The translations under genes were made by a program, and so were the position numbers. Of a DNA stretch of 64,000 nt, positions 53,091-63,964 are shown in pieces (within the stretch, counting starts at the first letter, position 1; every line of letters starts with the position of its first letter). The notes under the pieces were generated by a model, which saw nothing but the letters and a program-made list of their open reading frames with translations, made no database searches and had not been told where the DNA came from. Source of the stretch: a virus; the IMG/VR virus record IMGVR_UViG_3300027779_000011, positions 62,001-126,000 of that record; one strand, given 5' to 3'.

Positions 53091-53564
53091 ATGGTAGGAT
53101 TTGCTCTTGGATGGATATATGGCCACCTTTTTGAGTGGGCTATACACAAATACGTGCTGCACTCTAGCCGTTGTAAAAAAAAGAATAATATTTTATCATT
53201 TCATTTTTTAGAACATCATTCTAATGCCAGGGCAAATAATTTTACAGACTCATCGTATAGCGGACTTCCAGTTAATCGGGATTCTGCAGGAAAGGAGGCC
53301 TTATCCTTGCTCTTAGTTCTTATCATACACGCTCCCTTGCTGTATATATCAAAAGGATTCTTTTTAGCGCTAATGGTTTCTTTAGCCGAATATTATTACA
53401 AGCACAGAAAGGCTCATACCAATCCGGAGTGGGCCAGGCATAATCTTTCATGGCACTACGAGCATCACATGTGTAAGGATCAAGATTCTAACTTTGGAGT
53501 TAGGTCAGACTGGGTAGATGTATTCTTGGGAACAAGAAAATATACAATAAACAATCTAAAATAG
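53091..53564 (+). CDS. Fatty acid hydroxylase/sterol desaturase-like protein
   Basis: A 157-residue integral membrane protein of the di-iron hydroxylase superfamily. The His motifs are HKYVLH, FHFLEHH, YKHRKAH and SWHYEHH, spaced around two hydrophobic stretches. The conserved C-terminal pattern (NFGV, then WVDVFLGT) follows. The family oxidises lipid acyl chains or carotenoids at the membrane. It could modify host lipids on infection, perhaps changing envelope properties or blocking other phages (inference). It is short but all His clusters are there. It sits between a small gene and the DNA polymerase. Confidence 0.88.
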   Translation: MVGFALGWIYGHLFEWAIHKYVLHSSRCKKKNNILSFHFLEHHSNARANNFTDSSYSGLPVNRDSAGKEALSLLLVLIIHAPLLYISKGFFLALMVSLAEYYYKHRKAHTNPEWARHNLSWHYEHHMCKDQDSNFGVRSDWVDVFLGTRKYTINNLK

Positions 53565-53574
53565 GAGCTTACGT

Positions 53575-56500
53575 ATGGAAAAATCACCATTTGTTTCTTT
53601 GCACAACCATACAGAGCAGGGTTCCCCTCTTGATGGTATGAATAACATAGACGAACTTTTTAACCAAGCAAAGTCATTGGGTCATAAGGCTATTGCTATA
53701 ACCGATCATGGCACACTAACTGCGCATTATGACGCATGGAAGGCCTCTAAAAATACTGGCGTAAAGCTCATTCCGGGAATGGAGGCTTACTTTGCCCCCA
53801 GCTTGGAAGACAGAAAGTCTTATCACCTTGTTCTAATCCCAAAAAATCATAATGGGTATAAGAATATATTGAGATTAAATTATGAATCATATAAAAACCA
53901 AGTCTCTGGATATATGGGAAAAAAGACGCCCAGAATAACATGGGAGCACCTAGAGGAGTTTAATGAAGATGTTATATGCCTAACAGCATGTTCGAACGGC
54001 CCAATTGCAAAAGCATTAATTGCGGACGAAGAAGAGAATGAGGCGATTTCGAGACTGATTAGGCTAAAGAGTATTTTTGCTGATAGGCTATATCTTGAGC
54101 TTCAGCCACACAGTTTGAAGACTGATGACGGAAAGGTTGATCAAGTAAGGTTAAATAATGCTTTGATAAAATATGCTAAAATACATAATGTAAAATATGT
54201 AGTTACGTCTGATGCCCACTATCTTGATGCCAACCATGCAAAGTATCATGATATGATGCTTGCGATAAAAGACAAGAAGGCTGTTGATGATCCAGATAGA
54301 TTTCGTTATGGTGTTCAAGATATGTATCTTAAGAATCATGATGAGATAACTGAATTCTTCGGAGAAGAAATCGCTACAGAGGCTATGAGGAACTCTTCTG
54401 ATATAGCAGATATGTGCGATGAGCCAGAGTATCTTGAGCCCAAAGGACCACGCCTGCCAAGATTCCCCATAGAGAGTGAGAGCGACTATGGAGAATTTAA
54501 GAAATGGACTGGCAGCGGAAAAGATGACGTTGATGAGGATAAGGCATTTCTCAGGTTTAGGTGCATGAAGAGCTTCAAAGATAAGTTTTCAGAATTAAAT
54601 ATTTCTGATAAAACTAAATATTGGAGCAGGGTTAAGTATGAGTTATCTATATTGGAAGCTAGAAGTTTTTCCTCATATATGCTTATTGTGTCTGATTACA
54701 TAAATTGGGCTAAACAAAATAATATTCCAGTTGGCCCAGGAAGAGGCTCTGCTGGCGGAAGCCTTGTTTCTTTTTTAATTGGAATAACGTCTGTTAACCC
54801 GATGGAGTTTGGATTATTATTTGAAAGATTTCACAACAAAGAGAAGGAATCCTTTCCGGATATAGATACGGATTTTGCAGATCCATCAAAAGTTAAGGAA
54901 TATCTTAAGGGGAAGTACGGAGAGGATAGGGTTGCATCTATATCTAACTGGTCGACCCTATCCCCTAAGGTTATAATAAAGGATGTAGCCAGGTCGCTAA
55001 GGCTAGGTGGGGATAAATCGACTGCGTTTAAAATAGCAAACCATATAACATCTATAATGCCTGATGCGAGAAGCATAGAGGACGCCATGGAGGTTAGCAA
55101 AGAATTTAAGTCATACATGCTAAGGTATCCGAAGCTGTATGACTATGCGTCAAAGCTGCAGGGCCTAACAAGAAACTGGTCTGTTCATGCGGCAGGAATT
55201 GTTATATCGGATGAACCATTATATAACTTTGTTCCGCTAAGAATTGACGAATCAGGACATCTTGTTACACAGTGGGAAAAGACGAGATGCGAAGAAAATG
55301 GCTTAATAAAGATGGATATATTGGGGCTAAAAACCCTTACTGTTATTGACAATGTATTTAAAAATATAAAAAATACGAAAGATATAGAGATAAGTATAGA
55401 GGACATACCTATTGATGATAAAGAAACATATGAAATGATATCAAGTGGAAATAACGCTGGAATTTTTCAGCTGGAGGCATCACTGTCTCCACTCTGCCAG
55501 AAGATAAAGCCGGTAAATGTAAGAATGATTTCTGACATTAATGCAATGGGCAGGCCGAGCTGTTCTGCTCAGGACAGGAAGAATTACATACAGAGAAGAT
55601 TCGGGATAGAAGATGTCAGTTATAGGCACTCTACACTGGAGAAGGCCTTGGGTGGTACGTATGGAGTCTCCCTCTATGAAGAGGGAATGATGGCTATAGC
55701 GAAAGATTGTGCCGGATGGGATCTAAACCAGGCTGATGCTCTTAGAAAAATAACTAAGCAGAAGGGAAAGGACCCGGGCTTGGTCCTCAGGACAGAGGCA
55801 TCTTTTTTGAAAGATTGCATGAGTAAGACAGGTATGTCTTATGAGCAGGCCAAGGATATATGGGATAATGAAATAATCCCATTTGGATTGTATGGCTTCA
55901 ATAAGTCTCACTCTATTTTATATTCTCATATATCAGTATATACGGCATGGCTAAAGAGGCACTATCCAACCGAGTTTATGTGCGCACTGCTAAATTCAGA
56001 AGATCCTAATTCTGACAAAGCTCAGGAATATATAAATGAATGTGGATCGATGAGCATAAGCATATTGGCTCCCGATATAAACCATAGTGATGGAAACTAC
56101 TCTATAAAAAGTGGCTCTGAAATCGTAACTGGGCTATCTGCTATCAAAGGACTTGGGGGTGCGGCGATAAAGGAGATGATAGGTAATAAGCCATATGATA
56201 GCTTTTCAGAATTTTTAGTTAAAAATAGCGGAAGAACGGTTGGAAAGACGGCAATACAATCCCTATCTAAGTCTGGTGCGTTTTCAACATTTGGAAGAAC
56301 CAGAATGGATATTTTTGAGAATTATCAAAAGTATCGAACAAAGCTTAGGTCTGCTGTGGCAAAGGATAAAGATATTGATGATGTAGTTCTTCCGGAGTAT
56401 AATGAAGAGTGGGATAGAAAGAAGCTGCTACTGTTTGAAAAAGAAGTTCTCGGCAGAACTATAAGCGGGTCCCTTCATGAGGTTTTTGATGGGTTTTTTA

Positions 56501-56823
56501 CAAAAAGTTATTCCGTGACTCCATTAAAAAATATTTCACTTACCAATACTGGTGATAAAATAAAAATCGAAGTAATAGTTAATTCAAAAATAAAAGAATT
56601 TAAAATAAAGAATGGGAAGAATATAGGTAGGAAGTTTGCAAAGTATCTGGTGGAGGACGTTGATGGAGAAACTTGCGATTTGACATTGTGGGCAGATCAA
56701 TACGATAGACTTAGAGCGCGGCTTGTAGACGGTATACCAATAAAGGCAATTTGTAGAATAAATGAGTATATGGGGCAGAAAAGCCTCAGCCTTGTTGAAA
56801 TAGAAAGGATATATGGAGGATGA
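53575..56823 (+). CDS. dnaE: DNA polymerase III alpha subunit (DnaE, family C)
   Basis: A 1,082-residue replicative polymerase. The PHP domain has SLHNH (His10, His12) and AITDHG (Asp44). The fingers and palm carry GPGRGSAGG (387-395), the catalytic pair in PDIDTDF (Asp429, Asp431) and the third Asp in KMDILGL (Asp581). A helix-hairpin-helix and a C-terminal OB fold follow. It ends soon after the OB fold, about 80 residues shorter than E. coli DnaE, so the tau-binding domain is reduced or absent. Most phages use family A or B polymerases, so this marks a DnaE-based replication lineage. AGGAG precedes the ATG. Confidence 0.97.
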   Translation: MEKSPFVSLHNHTEQGSPLDGMNNIDELFNQAKSLGHKAIAITDHGTLTAHYDAWKASKNTGVKLIPGMEAYFAPSLEDRKSYHLVLIPKNHNGYKNILRLNYESYKNQVSGYMGKKTPRITWEHLEEFNEDVICLTACSNGPIAKALIADEEENEAISRLIRLKSIFADRLYLELQPHSLKTDDGKVDQVRLNNALIKYAKIHNVKYVVTSDAHYLDANHAKYHDMMLAIKDKKAVDDPDRFRYGVQDMYLKNHDEITEFFGEEIATEAMRNSSDIADMCDEPEYLEPKGPRLPRFPIESESDYGEFKKWTGSGKDDVDEDKAFLRFRCMKSFKDKFSELNISDKTKYWSRVKYELSILEARSFSSYMLIVSDYINWAKQNNIPVGPGRGSAGGSLVSFLIGITSVNPMEFGLLFERFHNKEKESFPDIDTDFADPSKVKEYLKGKYGEDRVASISNWSTLSPKVIIKDVARSLRLGGDKSTAFKIANHITSIMPDARSIEDAMEVSKEFKSYMLRYPKLYDYASKLQGLTRNWSVHAAGIVISDEPLYNFVPLRIDESGHLVTQWEKTRCEENGLIKMDILGLKTLTVIDNVFKNIKNTKDIEISIEDIPIDDKETYEMISSGNNAGIFQLEASLSPLCQKIKPVNVRMISDINAMGRPSCSAQDRKNYIQRRFGIEDVSYRHSTLEKALGGTYGVSLYEEGMMAIAKDCAGWDLNQADALRKITKQKGKDPGLVLRTEASFLKDCMSKTGMSYEQAKDIWDNEIIPFGLYGFNKSHSILYSHISVYTAWLKRHYPTEFMCALLNSEDPNSDKAQEYINECGSMSISILAPDINHSDGNYSIKSGSEIVTGLSAIKGLGGAAIKEMIGNKPYDSFSEFLVKNSGRTVGKTAIQSLSKSGAFSTFGRTRMDIFENYQKYRTKLRSAVAKDKDIDDVVLPEYNEEWDRKKLLLFEKEVLGRTISGSLHEVFDGFFTKSYSVTPLKNISLTNTGDKIKIEVIVNSKIKEFKIKNGKNIGRKFAKYLVEDVDGETCDLTLWADQYDRLRARLVDGIPIKAICRINEYMGQKSLSLVEIERIYGG

Positions 56824-56824
56824 T

Positions 56825-57316
56825 ATGATTATATGCCCAAAGTGTGATTTTGAGGTCTCGTACAAAATGAGGCATTCTATAGAGCTAAATTCATGCCCAT
56901 CCTGTGGCAAGGTTCTTTTGAATAATATAGAGATTAGGAGAATATCTTCGATAAGCTCAAGGTTAAATTCTCAAGAATTTTCTGAAAAAATGGGAGACTC
57001 GCTGATATCTGATGTATCATTTTTTATATATTTTCATATAGTCAAAGCCCTATCTAAAGATAATGGTGAGCAGAGCAATCCGGTCATTAAAGATAGCATA
57101 GATGACTCTGAAGGTTTGGATGACGATGATGATGATGAACTAGATCTTAAGGCAATAAGGGATGAAGTTGAGACGGAAGTGCTAATCAAAGAAGACGCTC
57201 ACCCACTTGATGATGATGAGTTGGAAGCCGACAGAGTCTCTAGGCTCAGAAGTTTGGCCAGAAAACAAAAAATGGCTTCAAAAAACCCTCTAAAGGTAAA
57301 GAGAATATCTAGTTAA
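56825..57316 (+). CDS. Zinc-ribbon protein with acidic tail
   Basis: A 163-residue protein starting at the ATG after GGAGG, two bases past the polymerase stop. An N-terminal CPKC...CPSC zinc ribbon (residues 4-32) is followed by helices, an Asp-rich run (SEGLDDDDDDELD) and a basic C-terminus. The acidic tail suggests interaction with basic proteins or polymerase. It lies directly after dnaE, so a replication-accessory role is plausible but unproven. Confidence 0.72.
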   Translation: MIICPKCDFEVSYKMRHSIELNSCPSCGKVLLNNIEIRRISSISSRLNSQEFSEKMGDSLISDVSFFIYFHIVKALSKDNGEQSNPVIKDSIDDSEGLDDDDDDELDLKAIRDEVETEVLIKEDAHPLDDDELEADRVSRLRSLARKQKMASKNPLKVKRISS

Positions 57317-57317
57317 A

Positions 57318-57623
57318 ATGATTAAGGCTATTGGAAATAAAAAAATAGAACTAAGCAAAGAAGAGTATTCGTATTTTCTATCATTAAAAGATGTATTTGG
57401 AGAGAGCTCGTTTATAGGCCTGTTCGAAACAGATGATAGCGGGAGTATAACATTAATAAAGCCAGGATTGGATAATCCGACCTCTATGGCTGTTATATTT
57501 TTTCTTTTAAATGTTATGTTAAATCAACGGTTGAGAAGGCTTGATAATAAGATTGCTAAAATTGAAAACATCGAAAGCAGAATAAGAATTCTAGAAGAGG
57601 GAACAAAAAATGAAATCACTTAG
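57318..57623 (+). CDS. Small protein with C-terminal coiled coil
   Basis: A 101-residue protein: an N-terminal alpha/beta part, one moderately hydrophobic helix (MAVIFFLLNVMLNQ) and a coiled coil ending in EEGTKNEIT. No family recognised. It overlaps the next gene by 14 bases, which indicates translational coupling. Confidence 0.65.
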   Translation: MIKAIGNKKIELSKEEYSYFLSLKDVFGESSFIGLFETDDSGSITLIKPGLDNPTSMAVIFFLLNVMLNQRLRRLDNKIAKIENIESRIRILEEGTKNEIT

Positions 57624-58146
57624 TGAATTGATATCTATTGATAATTTTTCTATAGAAAATATAGATATAACAGAGATAAATCGCTTGGCTACTTTTTTGC
57701 CAAAAAACGGTATAATTGATGTGAACATAGCGGAACGATGCTTGGTGTACACAGTAGAGGGCCAGAACCTATGCCAAGAGAAAATAGTTCAATTGGAAAG
57801 ATGGATTGGTATAAAAGAATCTGATAAAAATAAGGCATGGTCCACAGCAGCGTTGGAAAGGGCGAAGGCCGGTGGGCTAAAAACCGTAAAGGAAAAGGAA
57901 TGGTTTGCACAATCTGATGAAGATTATATAGCGGCGTACAATAACTTAGCACTTGCTAAGGCGTCGAAGAAATGGTTTGAAAGTAAGGCTGGTTACTTTA
58001 GTACATGGCACTATGCATTAAAGACATTTTTAAGAAGAGATTATTCTTTAGAGAGGTTGGGAGATAGTTCAAATATTAGTTTTGAGTCATCGCATGAAAA
58101 TAGTCATGCAGATGATGATATGTGTGGAGATATTGGTTGGAAGTAG
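57610..58146 (+). CDS. Possible recombination-mediator-type protein
   Basis: A 178-residue helical protein. The AGYFSTWHYALKTFLRRDYS segment and the Trp-rich middle recall small phage proteins encoded next to single-strand-binding proteins. The position, just before an SSB-like gene and near RuvC and RecA, is where a UvsY-like loader might be found. This is inference from context; no sequence motif proves it. It ends in an Asp/His-rich tail. Confidence 0.6.
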   Translation: MKSLSELISIDNFSIENIDITEINRLATFLPKNGIIDVNIAERCLVYTVEGQNLCQEKIVQLERWIGIKESDKNKAWSTAALERAKAGGLKTVKEKEWFAQSDEDYIAAYNNLALAKASKKWFESKAGYFSTWHYALKTFLRRDYSLERLGDSSNISFESSHENSHADDDMCGDIGWK

Positions 58147-58166
58147 CCAATCTTTAATTAACAAAC

Positions 58167-58181
58167 GTGGTAAGAAACCAC
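58167..58181 (+). promoter_or_regulatory. Small hairpin before the SSB-like gene
   Basis: GTGGT pairs with ACCAC around a five-base loop, just upstream of AAAAAGGAG and the ATG at 58201. It could be a weak translational control element, since T4 gene 32 is autoregulated by structure in its leader. Evidence is thin. Confidence 0.3.
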
Positions 58182-58200
58182 AACAAAAAAGGAGATAAAA

Positions 58201-58860
58201 ATGGCGAATGTAACATTTGGAGAAGTAGATTGGAATGCTGGAGACTCAGGGGGCTCTTCGTCTTCGGCTAGTGATTTCATGAGACTAGAGCAGGGTGAGA
58301 ATGTAGTTAGGGTTATGGGTAATCCAACTCAGTTTTATGTTCACTGGTTGACATGTTCAGATGGTAGTAAGAAAAAGGTTGTTAGCCCAATCGATAATCC
58401 AGAAATGGTAAAAAGGCTTGAAGATGCCGGATTCAAAAGACAAGCACGCTGGCTTGTTAAGGTGTTGGACCGAACAGACGATAAGTTTAAGGCACTTGAG
58501 ATTGGAGCGCAAATTTATAATGGGATTAGGGCGCTATATAACAACGAGAAGTGGGGCAAGGTGACTTCGTATGACCTAAGTGTGATGAGGGGCTCTCCCG
58601 GCCAACAGCCGTTGTATAACGTCACTCCAAATCCGAAAGAGGATTTAGATAGCACATTTAAGACGCCATGGGTTGACTTCAATGATCGCATGAACTTTGA
58701 AAAGATAATCTCGCCAACACCTTCAGAGGATATATGTGAGATGCTTGGATGGGCCATTTCTGATGTGAATAGCGGATCTGATGCGAATAGCGGAAGCTCA
58801 GATGAGTCTTCATCTAGCGATGAGTCTTCATCTAGTGACTTTGAGTTTGATTTTGAATAA
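58201..58860 (+). CDS. Probable single-stranded DNA-binding protein (gp32-like)
   Basis: A 219-residue protein. Residues ~25-50 contain FMRLEQGENVVRVMGNPTQFYVHWL, a pattern I associate with the OB-fold SSB proteins of diverse large phages. The C-terminus is a disordered Ser/Asp tail ending DFEFDFE, the typical acidic, aromatic SSB tail for partner binding. It coats single-stranded DNA for the polymerase and RecA. It has a strong ribosome site and its own terminator, as expected for a highly made protein. The OB fold is not proven by motif alone. Confidence 0.78.
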   Translation: MANVTFGEVDWNAGDSGGSSSSASDFMRLEQGENVVRVMGNPTQFYVHWLTCSDGSKKKVVSPIDNPEMVKRLEDAGFKRQARWLVKVLDRTDDKFKALEIGAQIYNGIRALYNNEKWGKVTSYDLSVMRGSPGQQPLYNVTPNPKEDLDSTFKTPWVDFNDRMNFEKIISPTPSEDICEMLGWAISDVNSGSDANSGSSDESSSSDESSSSDFEFDFE

Positions 58861-58880
58861 TCTAACTTATTAACTCTACC

Positions 58881-58921
58881 AAAATGGGAAGATAGGCACA
58901 CGCTTATCTTCCCATTTTTTA
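58881..58921 (+). terminator. Rho-independent terminator after SSB gene
   Basis: AAAATGGGAAGATA pairs with its complement over 14 bases, plus two inner pairs and a six-base loop, ending in T-rich sequence. The A-rich left arm could also terminate transcription coming from the other side. Confidence 0.92.
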
Positions 58922-58932
58922 TAATCATATAA

Positions 58933-58943
58933 AGTATAATTAA
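58933..58943 (+). promoter_or_regulatory. AGTATAATTAA motif before ruvC
   Basis: The third identical copy of this motif, between a terminator and the RuvC ATG at 58948. The usual start site for a TATAAT at 58935-58940 would be the ATG itself, and no ribosome site is present, so the mRNA may be leaderless. Confidence 0.55.
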
Positions 58944-58947
58944 GATT

Positions 58948-59490
58948 ATGGTTAGAACTCTCGGGCTAGATATATCTTCAAGTGTTATAGGCTGGTCTGT
59001 TCTCTCGAACGAGAACAATGTGATGTCACTTGAACAGTATGGACATATAAAGCCACCACCTTCAAAAGCTGGCAGCCTGGCATTCAGAATGAACTCCGCA
59101 TTCGATAGTATGTCGGAACTGTTTAATAAAATAAATCCAGATGTAGTTGCAATAGAATCATATGCAAGTAAGTTTTCTGCAGGAAGAAGTAGCGCGAGAA
59201 CCATTATAGTTTTGTCATCATTTAATGAGATGATATCAATGGCCTGCTTAAGGGAGCTTGGCTTCGAAACAGAGAAGTATGCTGTTTCGAAGATTAGATC
59301 AATTTTATCTAAAAAATATGGTATGAAGTTAGTTACAAAAGATGATGTGTTTGATTTAGTTAGAAATGAATTTTCTAATTTTATTATAAGGAAAAATAGG
59401 AATAATAAAGTTGCAAAAACAGTTTACGATGAGAGCGATTCGATAGCTGTAGCATTAACCAGTATTTTAATTAATAAGGGAGAATTTTAA
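58948..59490 (+). CDS. ruvC: RuvC-like Holliday junction resolvase
   Basis: A 180-residue RuvC-family resolvase that cuts four-way DNA junctions. Catalytic acids: Asp8 in LGLDISS, Glu70 in VAIESYA, and the DESDS acids near 163-166 in the final helix. The length matches RuvC. It follows a terminator and a candidate promoter, and its stop directly abuts the ATG of the second groEL. In a phage it would clear junctions before packaging and serve recombination with RecA and SbcCD. Confidence 0.92.
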   Translation: MVRTLGLDISSSVIGWSVLSNENNVMSLEQYGHIKPPPSKAGSLAFRMNSAFDSMSELFNKINPDVVAIESYASKFSAGRSSARTIIVLSSFNEMISMACLRELGFETEKYAVSKIRSILSKKYGMKLVTKDDVFDLVRNEFSNFIIRKNRNNKVAKTVYDESDSIAVALTSILINKGEF

Positions 59491-61140
<1,650 letters not shown>

Positions 61141-61161
61141 AAATAAAATTGGAGTTTATTG

Positions 61162-62313
61162 ATGCCTAAAATTATAACACAGAGTGAAGCAGAGAGAGAG
61201 ATTATAAAGTTTTTTGGAGATGACACTGTATTTATGAATGGAGATATATCATCGATAGGAACATATGATGTCATAAGCACTGGAAGTGAAACTCTTGATT
61301 TCGCGATTGGAATAGGGGGAATTCCAAGAGGGAGGGTAACTCAGCTAGCAGGCCAGGAGAGCTCTGGAAAGACGATGCTCGCCCTGTCATGTATAAAAAG
61401 TTATCTAGATGAAAACCCAGATAACACGGCATTATTTATAGATGCCGAATATACATATGATCCAGAGTGGGCGTCATCTCAGGGGGTTGATGTCTCTAGG
61501 GTTATGGTGATAAAGACTAATGATGCAAAAAAAATATTCGAAGGGCTGATCGGAAAAGTATCTGTAAATAGCGCTACAAAGAAGGTCTCAAAGAAGATGA
61601 AGGGTATATTGGATTACATAATAGACGGCGAAGATCCAAGGTTTAAAAATCTTGGAATAATAGTCCTAGATTCAATTGCGGTTTTAAACACCCCGCTTGA
61701 GATGGCGGCTGACATTGGAAAGGCCAATATGGCCCCAATACCGAGATTTTTATCAACAGAGTTAAAAAAATTAACACCAGTTATAGCGGAGGCTAATGTA
61801 GCCTTCGTGGGAATAAATCAAGTGAGGGTGAATCTCGGCCAGATGTTTGGAGATCCCACAACATCTCCTGGGGGAAAGGCACTCAAGCACGCGTGCAGCC
61901 TTATGATTAATATGGCTCCAATATTTAGATCTGAAACTGTCATAAACGACAGCTCTGGAGATCGGGTTGGACACATGGTTCGCGCAAAGATTGGGAAAAA
62001 CAAAGTTGGAACCCCATTCAGAAAGGCAGAGTATAGCGTGAAGTATTCAGAAGGAATTGTGAATCAAAATATAGAGGCTTTGGATCTGGGAGTTAAGTTT
62101 TCCATAGTTGAAAGGCCAAATAACAGAAATTATATTATATATGGTGAGAAAATACTTGGAAGAGATAATGCCATTAAGTATTTGGATGAAAATACAGAAG
62201 TGGCAAATAGAATTTTCTCTGAAGTAAGGGGGATATACTTGGGTAGGAGCTATATTAGTGCCCCATCACATGAAGAGCCTGATGAAGAAAACCCATTAGT
62301 TGCTTCGCTTTAA
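61162..62313 (+). CDS. recA: RecA recombinase
   Basis: A 383-residue RecA. Walker A GQESSGKT is at residues 64-71, Walker B IIVLDSIAVL, then the DNA-loop region NQVRVNLGQMFGDPTTSPGG and the start of the C-terminal domain. The C-terminal end is acidic (EEPDEENP), as in bacterial RecA. It promotes strand exchange for recombination-dependent replication and repair. Compared with E. coli it has an insertion of about 30 residues in the core near residues 130-160 (around KVSKKMKGIL). Start at the ATG after GGAG, not the TTG three bases earlier. Confidence 0.96.
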   Translation: MPKIITQSEAEREIIKFFGDDTVFMNGDISSIGTYDVISTGSETLDFAIGIGGIPRGRVTQLAGQESSGKTMLALSCIKSYLDENPDNTALFIDAEYTYDPEWASSQGVDVSRVMVIKTNDAKKIFEGLIGKVSVNSATKKVSKKMKGILDYIIDGEDPRFKNLGIIVLDSIAVLNTPLEMAADIGKANMAPIPRFLSTELKKLTPVIAEANVAFVGINQVRVNLGQMFGDPTTSPGGKALKHACSLMINMAPIFRSETVINDSSGDRVGHMVRAKIGKNKVGTPFRKAEYSVKYSEGIVNQNIEALDLGVKFSIVERPNNRNYIIYGEKILGRDNAIKYLDENTEVANRIFSEVRGIYLGRSYISAPSHEEPDEENPLVASL

Positions 62314-62328
62314 TAAGGACGATAAGAA

Positions 62329-62688
62329 ATGCTTGTAAATTGTAATGTCGGATGTAAGCTTGGCATAACCACTACTATTGCAAAATTAGATATGGATACC
62401 AATCAGGCTATATGCATGGAGTGTGGGTATGAGATTTTAAATATGTCTTACTTCTCCAAACAAAATATGAAAAATAGTGGAGACATTATAAGCAAAAGGA
62501 AAAATAGGGCTTTTTCTTTTCAGTGTATTACTTGTGAAACAATCGTCGAAACAATGTATTCAGATGATGGTATAATTGGGGTTGGATGTGATAACGGAGA
62601 TTGTTCTTTTAAGATTCCATCGCCAATGATCGAAGCCTTAAAGCATAACAGAAACTATAAAGAAGAGGGCACCCAAGAGGATGAGTAA
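62329..62688 (+). CDS. Cys-rich zinc-binding-type protein
   Basis: A 119-residue protein with four Cys pairs (CNVGC, CMEC, CITC, CDNGDC) which could form two zinc ribbons. No known family. It overlaps the primase gene by eight bases and is presumably translated with it. Nucleic-acid or protein binding is likely from the fold type, not proven. Confidence 0.7.
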   Translation: MLVNCNVGCKLGITTTIAKLDMDTNQAICMECGYEILNMSYFSKQNMKNSGDIISKRKNRAFSFQCITCETIVETMYSDDGIIGVGCDNGDCSFKIPSPMIEALKHNRNYKEEGTQEDE

Positions 62689-63430
62689 TTATCTTGAAAT
62701 TTTGGCTAACATATGTCATTCAAATTTGAAAAACTCAAAGAAGTCTATGGAATATTTGAGAACCGGCAGGGGTATTAGCGATGATATTATAAAATTATAT
62801 AGCATCGGGTATTTTCCTCAGAACCTTGAAAAAATATACGACTATATACCAGAAGAGTTTTTAATAAAACTAAATATATCTAGAAACAGGGCGGGCAGCC
62901 AGTTTTCGGATTATTTCTCTTTGGTCTTCCCAATAACCTCAGAGTACGGCAAAGTTGTCGGAATAAGCGGCAGAACATTAATTGATGAAGAGCAAAGAAG
63001 TTTTATAAAAATACCAAAGTATAAAAATAGTTCATATAAAAAATCAAATTATTTTTTCGGATTAGACAAAGCAAAAGAACATATTGTTAGGGAAAATTCA
63101 GTTTATGTAGTCGAAGGATATTTTGACCAGATATCAATGTTTCAGTATGGTATAAAAAATTGTGTAGCGATATGTGGAACATCTTTTTCAAAAAATCATT
63201 TTATAAAGTTATCTAGATATTGTGATAAAATAATATTTATTTTAGACAATGATGATGCGGGAATGGATTCTTCATTGAGAATATATGATAAATATATTAA
63301 TAAAGGAATTAAAATTAGGTTAAAAAATATTCCTAGTCGGTATAAAGATGTTGATGAGTATTTTGCTAATCATGGTAATTCAAAAGAATCTTTTTTAAAA
63401 GATGCAGTAAGTTACGTTCCAAATTTTTAA
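62681..63430 (+). CDS. DnaG-type primase, catalytic domain only
   Basis: A 249-residue primase core. The N-terminal catalytic part has EYLRTGRGISDDIIK then IGYFPQ, followed by LVFPITSEYGKVVGISGRTL. The TOPRIM half has VYVVEGYFDQISMFQ, CGTSFSKNH and IIFILDNDDAGM, which hold the metal-binding acids. The zinc-finger domain and helicase-binding C-terminus of bacterial DnaG are missing; the zinc finger is encoded at 37793. It synthesises RNA primers for the DnaE polymerase. Confidence 0.93.
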   Translation: MSNYLEILANICHSNLKNSKKSMEYLRTGRGISDDIIKLYSIGYFPQNLEKIYDYIPEEFLIKLNISRNRAGSQFSDYFSLVFPITSEYGKVVGISGRTLIDEEQRSFIKIPKYKNSSYKKSNYFFGLDKAKEHIVRENSVYVVEGYFDQISMFQYGIKNCVAICGTSFSKNHFIKLSRYCDKIIFILDNDDAGMDSSLRIYDKYINKGIKIRLKNIPSRYKDVDEYFANHGNSKESFLKDAVSYVPNF

Positions 63431-63440
63431 AGATAGTAGT

Positions 63441-63866
63441 ATGGGAAACAGTAAGTCATATCAGTACAAAATCGTAGAAATATCCTTTGATCAATCAAAG
63501 TTGAATAATTTTTCAACTGAGAGATCCATAGGTAATGTTCTGTCTGATAACCAATTTTCAGAAGAGATTCAGGAATTGCGAGAAGACCTCTTGGATGAGA
63601 TTTATTCTATTATAAACGGAAACTATCTAACGGAACATCAGAAGAAAATATTATTTATGAGGCTTATGGGGAAGACGCAGAATGATATAGCGGAACATCT
63701 TGGCATTACACAATCTGCCGTGCATAAGGCTATGCATGGAAATATAGATTATAAGAATAATAAAAAAAGATATGGTGGAATAGTTAAAAAATTGAAGAAA
63801 ATATGTACAACTAATCCTAACATTCAGAGTATTTTAGAAAGAATAGAAGAAGTAAGAAGTATTTAA
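63441..63866 (+). CDS. Sigma-region-4-like helix-turn-helix protein
   Basis: A 141-residue protein. Residues ~50-100 hold LTEHQKKILFMRLMGKTQNDIAEHLGITQSAVHKAM, the classic sigma-70 region 4/LuxR-type helix-turn-helix. The first 45 residues are unlike region 2, so it may be a truncated sigma or a transcription regulator. Together with the sigma factor at 43346 it points to phage control of host RNA polymerase. Confidence 0.82.
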   Translation: MGNSKSYQYKIVEISFDQSKLNNFSTERSIGNVLSDNQFSEEIQELREDLLDEIYSIINGNYLTEHQKKILFMRLMGKTQNDIAEHLGITQSAVHKAMHGNIDYKNNKKRYGGIVKKLKKICTTNPNIQSILERIEEVRSI

Positions 63867-63886
63867 ATATACTAATTAAATTATAA

Positions 63887-63915
63887 TTAACTAGAAGTTC
63901 AGACTTGTGTATAAT
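63887..63915 (+). promoter_or_regulatory. Candidate sigma70-like promoter
   Basis: TTAACT at 63887-63892, 17 bases, and TATAAT at 63910-63915, ahead of the gene starting at 63965. The -10 is perfect and the -35 matches 4 of 6. Confidence 0.5.
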
Positions 63916-63964
63916 TTATTTTCTATTAATAAATAAAACAAATTTTGTAGGAGTATCATAAGAA

